This document shows positions 20,315 to 32,762 of a stretch of DNA of 64,000 nucleotides, piece after piece (position 1 is the first letter of the stretch; every line of letters starts with the position of its first letter). The notes beneath the pieces were generated by a model that had not been told where the DNA came from, ran no database searches, and saw nothing but the letters and a program-made list of their open reading frames with translations. The stretch is taken from positions 17,726,578-17,790,577 of the forward strand of contig CAMZMU010000071.1 of NCBI GenBank assembly GCA_947311845.1. The letters are read 5' to 3'. Source of the DNA: Poa pratensis. Its lineage: Eukaryota; Streptophyta; Magnoliopsida; Poales; Poaceae. Position numbers and translations under genes: made by a program.

Positions 20315-23300
20315 TCAGGGGGCAGCGGACTCGGTCGCGGCAGACTCGGTCATAGGAGTTTCAGTTGCGGGAACTTCTGTGGGAGGAGCTTCGGTTAGCG
20401 GAGCTTCGGGCGCGCGAACCTCGGTTACGGGTATTTCGGTGGAAGTGGACGCGGTTACGAGAGGTTCTGTTGCTGGAGCAGATTCGGAAGATGGTGGCGC
20501 TCCGGAAGTAATCTTGACTGGAGAGCTTGAAGGATGGGCGGATTCGGAAATTTCCGGATCGCGTGAAGCCTGTTTAGTAATCACAGTCAAGTTAGTGGCT
20601 GAAATCACAAAAGACTCGGTTGGAGTTTGTTCGGTGAGCTTGGCCGAGTCGGAGGCTGGTACCTTGCTGGATTTTTCTTCATCAGACTCGCCCTCTGAGT
20701 CGGCATATTCTTCAGCGGAGGCGTCGTCTGATTCCTCTTCTTCAGTGTCTTCTCCATCCGAGTAGACTGGAGCCTCCAGATCAAGATGCTTGGTGCGTGC
20801 AAATTCGGCCATGAAGTTGGCGGCTTCTTCACGGATCTTGATCCGGATAGGGTCTGTAGCCCATGAAGAACCCTCGCGAAAGGAGCGCACTTTGGCAAGG
20901 TCAATCAGCTCGTACCAGGACATGATGAATAACAAAGCTGCGTCAGCACCAGCGCGGGCAGACGAAGACCTCCACTGTTTTAACCGGGTCATTGCTTGAT
21001 CCAGGTCTCTGATCAGCTCCTCCACGGGCACAACTTGCCGCGCTTCAGGAAACAAGATTCGGTGAGCCTTGAGACTTGCATTAAGCAGACCAATGTGGGA
21101 ATCCTTCAGAGGAGCAATCCGAGCCTTAAGTGCTGTAATATGATCTTCGATGTCCCATGTCTCGGATAGGGGAGCCTCGGTTAATTTAGCTCTCTCAGCT
21201 CGGGCGTTTCGCACAGCCTTGGCGGCTTGAAGCCGAATGCTGGTAAACTCTCCTACAAACAAATAAGCTAATACTGAGTTCAGCAAGAAGGAACACAATC
21301 ATATGTATCGGTTAAGAGCAGAAAGAAAAAAGGGGATTCGGTGAACTTACGATCCATGTCATCGTTAAGGCTAGCAAGTTGAGCCAGCCATTTCGCACTG
21401 GCCGCTTGGTGAGCAGCCAGTTCTTCTTTAGCAGCTTTCAGTTCAGCTTCAGACTCGGCCACTGTGGTTTGAATCTGCTTATCCATTTCGGCTCGCCTCT
21501 GTAGCCCGGCGTGCAAAGTGTCTCGCTCCTTCTGAATTGTATCTTTCTCCTTTTGGAGCGTGTCTCTCTCCCTCCGCAGTGCATCCCGCTCTCCTTTAAC
21601 TTTGTTCTTCACTTTTTCAACCCGGTCAAGCTCCCGCTGGACTCGGGCTACCTCTGATTTTTCCTCGGATAAAGCACGCTTTTGCTCTTCCTCTTTGCTA
21701 TTCATCTTGAGGACCAAGGCATCAAATGATTTTTGGAGCTTGTGGTACTGGTTGGCAAGCTGCTTAAAGAGGTCGCTGCGAGTGCCCGTGCTTTCCTGAA
21801 AGAAAGTAGATAGCGTCAAAAGAGACTCGGGGACTGATACCCGAGACAAGGTGGAGCCAAAACAAATCTCGGAGATTGGCCGAGACTGACCGAATCGGTT
21901 AAAAAGAAACCCGGGGACTGGGGGTCTCACAGTTTTTTCAGTTAAGAAAAAGATCATGATCAAATTTTTTAAAAGATTCAAGCCGAATGACTTTCTTACT
22001 CCAAAGAGTATCAGTCGTTCGACCCGAATCTCGGGGACTGGGTGTATACTATTTGATCATGACGAACTAAAAGCAAGATTCGGCAAACTTACCTCGAAGA
22101 CTTGGTGCGATGCAGTAAACGCAACCTTCACTGAATGAAGAGATTGCATCATTCGGCTAGGACCAGCAGGGTGCGGCGTTGCAGCGGAAAAGCCTGGTGC
22201 AAGGTCCACGGCGTTCCAGGCCTCAATAAAGTCATTGGCAGTGCTGAGCTTAGGCTTGGCTTGGCCGGATTGAATGGCAGAGGAGGTAGCGGTGGTTTGC
22301 TTGACAGCAATCACTTGCTTATCCGGAGTGGAGGAAGTTGTGCCAAAGACAACTTGAGTCGGCTTGGGTGGAGGTGATGCACCCGGGGTCTGTCTCTGAT
22401 GTTGCGGTTTCTGTGGTTTCTCGGAAGTTTGTTGCTGTTGTTGCTGCTGTTGCTGCTCTTCAGGGGTTACTTGTGGTTGTTGCTGCCTCGGTTTCTTCTT
22501 CTTCTGCTGCTGCTCTTGGCTCAGTGCAGATTGAGTTGCAGGAGCAGGACGGGAATCCGGCTTAGGTGTGGACTTAACCGATGTCTTAGCCTTTTCCTTC
22601 TCCAGCTCCTTCAAAGGACGTGGCCAGCTTGAATCTCGGATTGGAGCCGAGGTTTCCTCACTCTCCAAGTCGATAACCGGCTCTGAGATGGGAGTCGGCT
22701 GGGGAATATTGGTAGTTGGGACACGCGTGGGTGAGGTGGCAGTTCGGTCAGGAGACTGGGTTTCCATGGCCGTATCCAATGGAGGAATGGGAGAAGAGAG
22801 ATGGATGAATGAGTCTGCGCGGTGATGAGGACATCACTGCATAAAGCAAAGCAAACAGTTAACTCGGATAGATATGACTCGGTTAATAGAGGAAGAAAGC
22901 AAATAAAGTTCGGTCAATGTTACCCCTTGGTGGTGGGCATCGGTTTGACACGGCTCGGCTTGTCGCCGGATTTCTTTCTTCGCTTGGTCTCTGGGGCATT
23001 TGTCTCGGGCGCCTCAGCGCGTTTCCGAGATGTCTCTTGGGTATCATCTTTGGCTGGAACATAAGGTGGTGGTAACCATGAAATCGGAATAGCATTGATG
23101 GGTTCTAAGATGCAGCAATCTTCATCTTCCTCGTCGGAAAGGTTGTGAGTGTTTGATTGCTTACCCTTGCGGACTGGCTTGGCACGGGGAATGGGCAAAT
23201 AGTCATCCGTATCCGGATCTTCTTCGCCCTCGCGCGGCGGGCTGAGATCCGGTGTCCATGCCTTGGTGGAGAGATCTCCGTCTTCAGTAAGTTGGCGATC

Positions 23301-24265
23301 AAACAGCTACAAAGAAGGTAATGCGAATCCGGATCAGGCCGGGTTATGCGGATGAAGTAGGATTGGGTTCGGAGAGTGGTGAGCTAACCTGTGGAGGAAG
23401 TTTTTCCCGGTAGAATGGCTTTACACCCCACCGCCATTTGTCCGACATCTCATTGACAGCAATGGCGTTTACCCGTCTGAAGACGGAAGCTTTGTAAGCT
23501 CGTGCTTGCTGATCCGGGTAGGATCTAGTGCGCCACGCATGTGGCATATCTTGTGGTCACGCCTTTGAAGAGGGCTGACCCGGCGAGAGATGAAGGTCCG
23601 GAGGAGGTCGTCAGAGATCATGCCATTCTTCAAAAAATCCTCCAGAGCGGTGTGCACTGTCTGGAGTTCAGCAATCGTTTCAGCCGGATTGTAACCGAAG
23701 TTCAGCTCGGCTCTGGGCGGCTCCATCCTGAATTCGGGCAGATTAAGAGCGTCATGGCCCTCAGCGCTCTTTATGTAAAACCAGGTCCTTTGCCATTTCT
23801 TCACCGTGTCTAGGCCGGTGACTCGGGGAAAGGCGGATCCCTGCCGTGGCGTGATGCTAACCGAACCGCAAGCGGTCAGCTCTTTCGGCTTGGTACCGGG
23901 ATGGTGTGCTTGCGAAGGTGGAAGTACTTTGCCCATATATCCACACTCGGCCAAAGACCGAGATAGCCTTCGCAGAAGGAAGAGAAAGCTGATAAAGAGA
24001 CGAAGGCGTTCGCCGGGAGGTGGTGAAGCTGTAATCCGAAGAAGTCCAGAAAGGCCCGGAAGAAGTCACTGGCAGGTAACCCGAGCCCGCGCTCGAAGTG
24101 TGCTATGAATACCACGCGTTCACCGGGTTCGGGCGCCGGTGCGAGTTCTTTTCCGGGTCGGCGGCAGATGGCTTGGGGCGTTATGCGTCGGGTGGCTCGT
24201 AGCCATTCCAAGTCATTTTTGGTAACATCAGATCCTTCCCATCGGCCAGGGGGAAGTTTGGCCAT
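20315..24265 (-). pseudogene. Antisense multi-exon gene, Tat unit 1 (frameshifted copy)
   Basis: Same gene as 37321-33324 in unit 2. Exons by splice signals: 24265-23389, 23306-22924, 22836-22093, 21795-21351 and 21252-20315. Every donor and acceptor is GT-AG (for example GTAAGT at 22092 and 21350). Compared with unit 2, exon 1 lacks one base near 23897 and one near 23491, exon 3 has two extra bases near 22800, and an extra G near 20320 shortens the C-terminus. The reading frame is therefore broken here. These are single-base or 2-bp indels in simple contexts, so sequencing error is possible. N-terminal exon: gypsy-type transposon domain (PF04195-like). Middle: polyQ (about 22430-22460) and coiled coil. 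Confidence 0.7.
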
Positions 24266-25288
24266 AACCGAATCGGTCCTGCAGCAAAGAGTCGGATAAC
24301 CGGGTCAGGAAATTCGGAATCCATGGGACCAAAGAAGAATCGGATAACATTAAAGCCGAATCGATCTATGGTGACTCGGCTAATCCTATCCCGGGTAGGG
24401 TTAACCGGGTCCGGTGGAGAAGGTGAAGCGGTTGGAAGTCGCAAACATCTTTCCGCAAGTTTCTAGGGTTGGGAAGATCTACAGCGGTGGTAAAAAAGAA
24501 AGAAAATCACGGGTAAAAACATGGTTGAACTGCTCCAACGGGGACAGGTGTATCTAGGCCAGTCTATTGCGGAACTTGGACAGAAAATTTGCGGAGTGTG
24601 CTACGGCAGGAACACGGGCTTAGATACGCATCAATCTACCAAGAACAGGTGTGTGTATTCCGAGAGTATGAACTCGTCACGGTGGCTATGGCGAGAGGAG
24701 GAAGAACTTACAGTGCGAGTCGCTCGAAGGAGGAGTTCGACGGGAGAAACGTCGGAGATGGGCGCGAGGCGCGGCTCCGATGGTCTTGCTCTGGTACGCT
24801 GTGCGTCCCTGGCGCGGCAACCTTGAATGGCGAGGTTGCGGCGGCGTCGATGGAGGGGTTAGTGGGAGTTGAGAGGAAGAAGAAGGGGAAAAACCACCGC
24901 GCCCTCTTTATAGCCTCCAGCGGTAACTGCCCCCCACTACCGCGCGGTTACCGGAGCACGGTTAGATCCCTTGCGTCGCGGAACTCTGTGGCAGCTGCTG
25001 TGGCCGTGTATTTCAAGCACTCGTGGCCACGCCGCAGAATTGGAAGCGGTGGAGCGGATCCTATGTGCCGGTCAACGGAGAAAACGAGGAGACGTGGTCT
25101 TCTGGTCAAACACACTCGAGTACCCGGTGGATCCGGATAACGAGCTGACAACCCGGGTTATACGGCTTTGCACAGGCTTTTCCTGCCAAATGTCCCGGAA
25201 AATTCGGTGACAGCTAGAGGTGATCCGGTTAGTGATGTTGGTTTAGAATCTGGAACGGCCCTTCAGCCGATGCCGTAGGACCGCACCA
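24266..25288 (-). other. Leader region of antisense gene, Tat unit 1
   Basis: Upstream of the antisense start. It holds a minus-strand TATAAAG (24912-24906), a probable leader exon ending CACT before GTAAGT (donor 24721-24716), an acceptor GCTGTAG (24479), then several upstream ATGs before the ATG at 24265. From 24920 to 25288 the DNA is the 3' non-coding end of the sense element. Confidence 0.5.
24906..24912 (-). promoter_or_regulatory. TATA box of antisense gene, unit 1
   Basis: TATAAAG on the minus strand in a GC-rich context, about 185 bp upstream of a GTAAGT donor. The identical site in unit 2 is at 37969-37963. Confidence 0.45.
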
Positions 25289-25302
25289 GCTTCGGGGACT
25301 AC
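25289..25302 (+). other. Polypurine tract, Tat unit 1
   Basis: GCTTCGGGGACTAC sits immediately before the TG of LTR2. The same tract precedes LTR3 at 38346-38359. Confidence 0.7.
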
Positions 25303-26250
25303 TGTCGGGGGGCTGCCCCCGGGTAGGGCAAAGATGATGTGTTATGAGCAGTTAAGGTCTAACCGGATCAAGGAAAGAAGAGCCGGCTAAGTTATCCGGG
25401 TCGGATCTCAAGGCGATTCGGTCAGTCCTACTTCAAGCCAGTGAAAGAAAAGACCAAAGGGGATCCGGTGAGGTTTAACCGGATCCAGGAAAGAAGAGCC
25501 GGCTAAGTTATCCGGGTCGGTCAGGAAGGACCCGGGTAGGGCAACTCGGATGATGCACAGGGGCCAAGTAATGTCAGTAAAAGTCACGGGCACTGTAAGG
25601 TTACTGACCGGGGCTCAGAAGACAGCAAGGTGCTGCCACAGGTTTTCCGGGTCACAAGCCCCTAGGCGCTGACTCGGCCTATTCGGGAAAGGGGCAGTGG
25701 CTAGGCTACTGTGGTCTACACTGCCTTAAGCTCAAAGAGGAAAGATAAGCCTGTGGTGAACAGAGGGTGAGCTGGGCTGAGTGACAGTGGCCAGTGTTTG
25801 TCCTGTTCTCCTTGTCCATGCCATTGTCCTCTGCGGCCAGGGGCAAAAGGGTAATTCGGTTACTGTATATAGGCAACACCACCTCCTTCTGTGGGGAGGA
25901 TCGACCATTGTGAGCATCATTTCCCCCCCAAGCTTCATCTTCTACCTAGAGCCCGTTCCTTTGTTCATCATACAGCTCAAGGAGCGCTCTGTACTTGTAA
26001 ACACTTGAGATATAAGAGAGTAGGCTAGAGCTGCAGTAGGGGTGTTACCTCCACAAGAGGGCCCCGAAGCAGGGTACATCGTGGTGTTCTTCGCTGTTCT
26101 TGGTTTGCTTTGTTCTTGTTGATTCCTGCGAGGTTCTTGTTTGGTCTTCATGCGTGCTTCGTAGGCGCGCAAACCCTCCCCGGTTCCCCAACGCCCAAGC
26201 GAGCCCACACTTAAGCCATACCCATGGCATCTGCCGTGACACCACCACGG
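25303..26250 (+). repeat. LTR2 of Tat array (shared middle LTR)
   Basis: Near-identical to LTR1 and LTR3, with TATA at 25866. It serves as 3' LTR of unit 1 and 5' LTR of unit 2. Its last two or three bases run into the N gap. It has one C fewer in the CCCCC run near 26187 and a G for A near 26143. Confidence 0.93.
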
Positions 26251-26263
26251 NNNNNNNNNNNNN
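26251..26263. other. Assembly gap, 13 N
   Basis: Thirteen undetermined bases exactly at the LTR2/internal boundary. Comparison with unit 1 shows that 348 bp (12859-13206: the PBS and about 116 gag codons) have no counterpart in the assembly. Confidence 1.
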
Positions 26264-29200
26264 GGCAGGCAAAGGAGGTGCCAGCACGAGCGTGCCAGAG
26301 GAACTGGCCACGCCAGTCGATCCGGCTGACATGCCGACTCGGACAGCTAAGTTCCCTAAGGAGAAACCCGATCCGGTTGGTCCCCTTGGCACGTCAAGCA
26401 GGGGTGCTTCCTTAGAGGGTATCTTGGAAAAGCTAGCTCGGCCAGTGGCTCCTGGAGCAAATGTTGATCTTACTGTAGCTCAGCTAGAGGCAGAGCGCCT
26501 GAGGTTGCAAAAAGAGGCTCGGTTAGTGATAGAGTCTAGGCAAGAGTTTGATAGAGACCTGAGAGAATACAATGCTGCCAATGGTATCACAGATGGCTTT
26601 ACTCCTGTAGTGCACCGCTCGCGCAAGAAAGCCGAGCTACGTAACAGAGGCAAGGACCTCAACGACGAGTTGGCTAGAGCTGCAGGTTCGAGCTCAAGTA
26701 AAGCCACTAGTCATAGGTCCGGAACAGGCAAGCCGGTTTATAGCTCCCCGGCTAAGAATCTTAGGGCTGCAGCAGCAGCGCGAGCTGAATTAAGTAACCT
26801 GACCGGGGATGCTTGGCGCAAGCAGGCGGAGAGAGTGAATGAGCTAGTGGATGTGTGCAACAGGCAGAATGAGGCCTACAGGAAAGCTAATCCGGATGCT
26901 GGTGGTTCCCGGGTAGTTGTCTCGGTTAGGGCTGCTAGCCAGAAGTCTAAGGGGCAAGCGTCCTCTCCGCATGTTGGGATTGACCGAGCCCAAAGTGTGA
27001 ACTCGGGTAAGAGCAAGCAGCTGCAAACTTATGATGCGGTATACGCAAGCAAGCAACTTGCAGCCCAAGGAAAAGGCGGACAAGGCAGAAACAGTGGTGG
27101 TCAAGGCAATCCGGGTACTGGAAGGGAGAATTCGGCTGGCCGAGGTCAACCGCCTCGCCACCCCGGACAGCAAATGATGGCACAGGTGCAGCAGCAGAGT
27201 GGTGGCCAGGTGGGCTACCGTTATGACGATGGCAATTCGGCTATGGCGCGAGCCGGATACCAGACGTATGACAATGCACTGGCGTCGAGACTGGGGCCTC
27301 GGATGTTGGATCCGGATGATCAGCGTCTCAAATTGGACAGAATCTACCAGTCCGAGAAGCTGGAAGAGCAGGGCCCACCGGGTCCACCATGCTTTGGACC
27401 TCGGATAATGAATGAGCCAAGTGTGCCTTTGTTTCAGCTCGGCCGCAACACGAAGCCGTATAATGGGAGCACCAAGCCACAGGATTGGCTGACGGACTAT
27501 GTATCATCAGTGCACATTGCGGGGGGCAATCGCCGATGGGCGGTCCGGTATCTCCCGCATATGTTAGAAGGTCCAGCCCGGATCTGGTTGAATAACTTGC
27601 CGCCGGGTAGTATCAATTGTTGGATGGATTTGGAACAGGCGTTTAACAGCAACTTCTCCAGCACCTACAAGAGGCCAAACCGACCTCAGCTCCTGGCTGC
27701 GTGCAAGCAGGAAGAGAGGGAGACAGACCGAGAGTATTTGACTCGGTGGAGCAACATGCGCAATTCTTGCGAAGGTGTAGTGGAGGAGCAGGCCATTTCA
27801 TGGTTTGCACAGGGATGCAGGCATGGTACACCACTTTGGCAGAAACTCCAAAGAGATATGCCGAAAACCCTGGCAGATATGATCCGGATAGCAGACACGT
27901 ATGCGCTGGGTGATCCAACACAGCCCGCATTGGATGCAGTGGGAGCAAACAGGAGGCAACCAGTTAATAACCGAGTTGGACCATTAAGGCCTAGTGACCG
28001 ACATGAATTCGGTTACAAGAGAAGAGATCCGGATTACAGATACGGTTCTGATCAAGTTGCTGCGGTAAACATGGATCAACCCGGTGGAGGAGATGCGCAG
28101 AGGCAGAAAACTGATGGTCCAGCTTGGAGGCCGAATCAAGGTGCTTGGCCGAAGAAAGTGTGGGAGGGACCAAGTCCACCTCTGACTTTTGAGTCCAGAT
28201 TAGATGGGCCTTGCTGTTATCACACCACCGATCCGCGCAAACCGGCTAATCATTCGACCCGGAACTGTAGTTGGCATCACCGCATTCAGGCGGAAGGTCA
28301 AAGAGGACCACCTCAAAGAGGTGCTCCTAGACCGAATTTCAGGCCAAACATGCCGCTAACCGGAGCCAATGCGACCCCGGTCAACGCTGGAACTCCAAGG
28401 CCAGCAGCAACGAAGCCGGTTAACCTGGTGAACATGGGAGGCAGTGACAATGGTGATGGCCCAAGTAGGCAAGGTGGATACCCTGGGAATGATTACAAGG
28501 AAGCACATCAGAGTTATGTGGTTTTCGTGACCGAGCCAACTGACAAGAAAAGTCAGTTGAGACGAGCAAAGGAGGTGAATGCCGTGATGCCAGCAGTTCC
28601 AAAGTACTTGAACTGGTCTGAGCAGGAGATCACTTGGAGCAGGGCGGATAACCCAAGGATCATGCCAAGCCCAGGGAACTATGCACTGGTGGTGGATCCA
28701 ACTTTGGTTGGACCCAAGCTGAACGTGAAATTTAGCCGAGTCTTGGTCGACAATGGCAGTGCCATAAACATCATGTATCGGGACACAATGATCAAGTTGG
28801 GTATTTCGCCGAATCAGTTGCAACAGAGCAGCTGTACTTTCCATGGCATAGTACCCGGGGTATCTTGTTCCCCCATGGGTAAGATCTGGGTAGATGTGTT
28901 GTTCGGTACCAGGGACAATCACAGGCTTGAGAGTCTCGAGTTCGAGGTGGTGGATTTGGAAAGCCCATACCATGCTCTGCTTGGCAGGCCAGCATTAGCC
29001 AAGTTCATGATATCTACTCATGTGGCCTACCTCAAGATGAAAATGCCTGGCCCGAATGGTGTTATCACCGTTGCGGGAGACTACAAGAAGGCCATACAGT
29101 GTGCTACAGTTGGTTCCAACTTAGCCGAATCACTGGTGATACAAGCTGAAAAGAGCAAGATGCACGAGGTGGTGGCAATGGCGAAGTCGGCTCAGTTAGG

Positions 29201-29330
29201 CGTGCTGGCCATGACCAACCCGGATGGCGGCGCAACCTTTGAAGTGCCCAAGGAGACAAAGAAGATCCCCATTGACCCGGAGAACCCAGAGCGCATGGCC
29301 ATCATTGGAGCCGGTTTGGGCGAGAAATAG
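26264..29330 (+). CDS. gag: Gag-protease, Tat unit 2 (5' end missing in gap)
   Basis: Identical in frame and almost identical in sequence to 13207-16273. It contains the gag domain, Cys/His cluster and DNGS protease and ends at the same TAG (29328-29330). The N-terminal region and PBS are absent because of the 13-N gap. If the gap were filled as in unit 1 the gene would be complete; if the deletion is real, this unit cannot prime reverse transcription. A few substitutions lie near the gap (for example CTG/CAG-type changes at 26300-26395). Confidence 0.85.
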
Positions 29331-32300
29331 GAAAGCGCGCTCTGCCATTTCCTCCGTGAGAATCGGGATATCTTTGCATGGTCGGCTAAGGACCTGCCTG
29401 GTGTTCCGAGGGAATTGGCAGAGCACTCTTTGTTTGTCAGGCCAGAAGTAAAACCGGTTAAGCAACCGACTAGGCGTCTCTCAGAAGATAGAAGAAAAGT
29501 GGTGCTCGATGAGCTGGCTAAGCTACTGGCAGCCGGATTCATTATGGAGGTGCTGCATCCAGACTGGATATCCAATCCGGTTCTGGTAGAGAAGAAGAAG
29601 GACGAACCAGCTGTGGTCAAGGTGTGGCGCATGTGTATAGACTTCACCAATCTGAACAAGGCGTGTCCGAAGGATCCATTTCCTTTACCTCGGATTGATC
29701 AAGTGATCGATTCCACTGCTGGGTGTGAGTTGTTGTCTTTTATTGATGCGTACTCTGGTTTTCACCAGATACCACTGAACCCTAAAGATCAAATAAAGAC
29801 TGCTTTTATTACCCCGTATGGGGCGTATTGCTATCGTGTCATGTGTTTCGGTTTGAGAAATGCCGGTGCTACTTATCAGAGATGTATGCAGAAATGCCTA
29901 CACTCCCAGATGGGCAAAAATGTGCAGGTCTATGTCGATGATATTGTTATCAAAACTAAAGAGAAACATACTCTCCTCGGGGATCTCGAGGAGACATTTG
30001 TGAACTTGAGAAAATATCGGTTGAAATTGAATCCGGATAAATGCACCTTTGGTGTCCCGGCTGGAAAGTTGCTTGGCTTCCTTGTATCAAGCCGAGGCAT
30101 TGAAGTTAACCCGGCTAAGATCCGAGCCATAGAAAACATGAAATTGCCTAAGTGTCTAAAAGATGTGCAAAAATTCACCGGGTGCTTAGCCTCATTAAGC
30201 CGGTTTGTGAGTCGGTTAGGAGAGAAAGCTTTGCCCTTATATCAATTGATGAGAAAGAGCACCGGGTTCACATGGACCCCACAGGCAGATTCGGCTTTCA
30301 ATGAGTTGAAAAAGATGTTGTCCACTGCTCCAGTTTTGGCATCACCTTTGCCGAGTGAACCGATGTTGCTTTACATTGCGGCCACTAACCGGGTCGTAAG
30401 TGTGGTTATTGTGGTAGAAAGAGAGGAAGAGGGCAAATCCGTGCAGAGGCCGGTGTACTATTTGAGTGAGGTGATCTCAACTTCGAAGCAAAATTATCCT
30501 CACTACCAGAAGATGACATATGGTGTGTACCTGGCGGTCAAGAAATTGAAACATTACTTCCAAGAGCACCCGATTACAGTGGTGTGTGAAGCTCCAATTG
30601 CGGAGATCATTGGGTGCAAAGATGCAACTGGCCGAGTTGCCAAATGGGCGATAGAAGTGTCTCCTTACACACCGCATTATGAGAGAAGAGACGCTATCAA
30701 GTCTCAGGCTTTGCCGGATTTCCTTTGTGACTGGGCTGAGATGCAATATGAGCCACCTAAACCGGATTACAATTACTGGAGGTTGCACTTTGACGGTTCC
30801 AAATGCAAAATCGGGCTAGGTGCTGGAGTGGTGCTCACATCACCAAAACAGGATCAATTGCGATATGTATTGCAGATTCATTTCTCAGCGTCAAACAATG
30901 TAGCCGAGTATGAGGCACTGATCCATGGGCTTAATGTGGCTCGGGACATCGGCGTTCGCCGAATTGAATGTTTCGGTGATTCGGATTTGGTCGTACAGCA
31001 ATCTTCTGGAAATTGGGATGCTCTTGATGCCAATATGGCACTGTATCGGTTTCATGTTCAGAAAATTTCGGGATTTTTTGAAGGCTGTGAATACAAGCAT
31101 ATACCTCGGCTGGAAAACCAAGCTGCAGATGTTCTGTCAAAACTCGGGTCGTCTAGGGAGGCAATCCCACCCGGAATATCCTTGAATCATCTAAGGGTCC
31201 CTTCAATCAAACCGTCGCCTGATTCCGAGTCGATTTTTATTCCCAAGCAAGAATCCGAAGCTATTCCTATGAATGTTGACGTTGAGTATATCGAGGAAGA
31301 CCCGGGGACTGCATGCCCGGACTCGGGGACTGCTCACGCAGATTCGGAAAATGCTAACCGAGTCTTGGGAAAGAGGAGTAGAGATGATGATGCTAACCGG
31401 ATTGTGGGGAATGGACAGAAGCTGATAGAAGAGATAATGGCGGCCAAACCTGTGGAAGAAAATGAGCACTTGTTCCCTTTGCATCCAGTACCAGAGTGGG
31501 CTGAAGAGATCATGAAGTTCATCGAGGAAGGAAGCTTGCCAAGCGATGAGACCAAGGCTAGGCGTGTCCAGAGGAGATCCAAGGCTTATACCATCATCAA
31601 CAAGGAGTTATACAAAAGAAGTGTAACCGAGGTGTTGCAGCGCTGCGTGGAGCCAGCAGAGGGCAAGGAGATGCTCCTAGAGATACACCAAGGTGAATGT
31701 GGACATCATTGCAGTACAAGAGCCCTGGTGGCTAAAGTGTTCCGGCATGGATTTTATTGGCCCACTGCTCATGCAGATGCGGAGGACATAGTCCGCAGGT
31801 GTGAAGGATGCCAGAGATTTGCTAAGCAAACACACTTACCCGCATCGGCACTGAAGACAATTCCTATTACTTGGCCATTTGCGGTGTGGTGTTTGGATAT
31901 GGTGGGAGATTTCAAGCCGGCTAGGGGCAACATGACACATATGCTGGTGATGGTGGATAAGTTCACCAAGTGGATAGAGGTGAAACCAATACGGAAAGTG
32001 GATGGCCGTTCGGCTGTAATCTTCTTGAAAGAAATCATTTTGAGATACGGATACCCTCATAGCATCATCTCGGATAACGGCACAAACTTTGCTGTCGGAG
32101 AGTTTGCCCGATTCTGCATGAATAAGGGGATCCGGTTAGACATAGCCTCAGTGGCACATCCAGAGTCCAATGGGCAAGTGGAAAGATCAAATGCTCTAGT
32201 GTTAGCCGGCATCAAGGCTCGTCTCATTGAACCATTGTTGAAAACTCCAGGGTGCTGGATAGATGAAATCCCATCAGTTCTATGGGGTCTAAGGACTACA

Positions 32301-32762
32301 CCGAATCGGTCAACAGGCTATACGCCATTCTTTCTGGTGTATGGGGCAGAAGCTGTCCTACCCACTGACATAGAATATGATGCACCAAGGGTGGCAATGT
32401 ACACTGAAACCGAGGCAAAGGAGGCCCGGGAAGATGCAGTGGATCTGCTAGAGGAAGCAAGAGAGTTGGCCCTGTCTCGGACAGCAATATACCAGCAAAA
32501 TCTCAGGCGTTATCATAGCCGGAAAATCAGTCCTCGAGTGTTTCATGAGGGTGATCTAGTGCTGAGGCTGGTGCAGCGCAGCAAAGGCCGACACAAATTG
32601 TCACCTCCATGGGAGGGACCATTCATTGTGAGCAGGGCTATGCACAATGACTCGTACTATCTTATAGATGTACAGGAACCAAGGGAGGATGGCTTGGACA
32701 GACCCGGACAGGAAACCAAGCGACCTTGGAATGTAGCTCTGCTTCGACCCTTCTACTCTTAA
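29331..32762 (+). CDS. pol: Pol: RT, RNase H, archaeal-type RNase H, integrase (Tat unit 2)
   Basis: The deduced protein appears identical to unit 1 pol over its whole length, with the YVDD, FDGS/GDSD and integrase HHCC and Asp/Asp/Glu motifs all present. It begins directly after the TAG in the gag-pro frame. Identity over 3.4 kb with no visible change implies a very recent duplication or an assembly duplication. Confidence 0.92.
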   Translation, partial: ESALCHFLRENRDIFAWSAKDLPGVPRELAEHSLFVRPEVKPVKQPTRRLSEDRRKVVLDELAKLLAAGFIMEVLHPDWISNPVLVEKKKDEPAVVKVWRMCIDFTNLNKACPKDPFPLPRIDQVIDSTAGCELLSFIDAYSGFHQIPLNPKDQIKTAFITPYGAYCYRVMCFGLRNAGATYQRCMQKCLHSQMGKNVQVYVDDIVIKTKEKHTLLGDLEETFVNLRKYRLKLNPDKCTFGVPAGKLLGFLVSSRGIEVNPAKIRAIENMKLPKCLKDVQKFTGCLASLSRFVSRLGEKALPLYQLMRKSTGFTWTPQADSAFNELKKMLSTAPVLASPLPSEPMLLYIAATNRVVSVVIVVEREEEGKSVQRPVYYLSEVISTSKQNYPHYQKMTYGVYLAVKKLKHYFQEHPITVVCEAPIAEIIGCKDATGRVAKWAIEVSPYTPHYERRDAIKSQALPDFLCDWAEMQYEPPKPDYNYWRLHFDGSKCKIGLGAGVVLTSPKQDQLRYVLQIHFSASNNVAEYEALIHGLNVARDIGVRRIECFGDSDLVVQQSSGNWDALDANMALYRFHVQKISGFFEGCEYKHIPRLENQAADVLSKLGSSREAIPPGISLNHLRVPSIKPSPDSESIFIPKQESEAIPMNVDVEYIEEDPGTACPDSGTAHADSENANRVLGKRSRDDDANRIVGNGQKLIEEIMAAKPVEENEHLFPLHPVPEWAEEIMKFIEEGSLPSDETKARRVQRRSKAYTIINKELYKRSVTEVLQRCVEPAEGKEMLLEIHQGECGHHCSTRALVAKVFRHGFYWPTAHADAEDIVRRCEGCQRFAKQTHLPASALKTIPITWPFAVWCLDMVGDFKPARGNMTHMLVMVDKFTKWIEVKPIRKVDGRSAVIFLKEIILRYGYPHSIISDNGTNFAVGEFARFCMNKGIRLDIASVAHPESNGQVERSNALVLAGIKARLIEPLLKTPGCWIDEIPSVLWGLRTTPNRSTGYTPFFLVYGAEAVLPTDIEYDAPRVAMYTETEAKEAREDAVDLLEEARELALSRTAIYQQNLRRYHSRKISPRVFHEGDLVLRLVQRSKGRHKLSPPWEGPFIVSRAMHNDSYYLIDVQEPREDGLDRPGQETKRPWNVALLRPFYS

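Noticed and set aside
22399..22632. Leu-rich ORF resembling a membrane protein
   Set aside because: It is the complement of the CAG/CAA-type polyQ tract of the antisense gene; the Leu run is a translation artefact.
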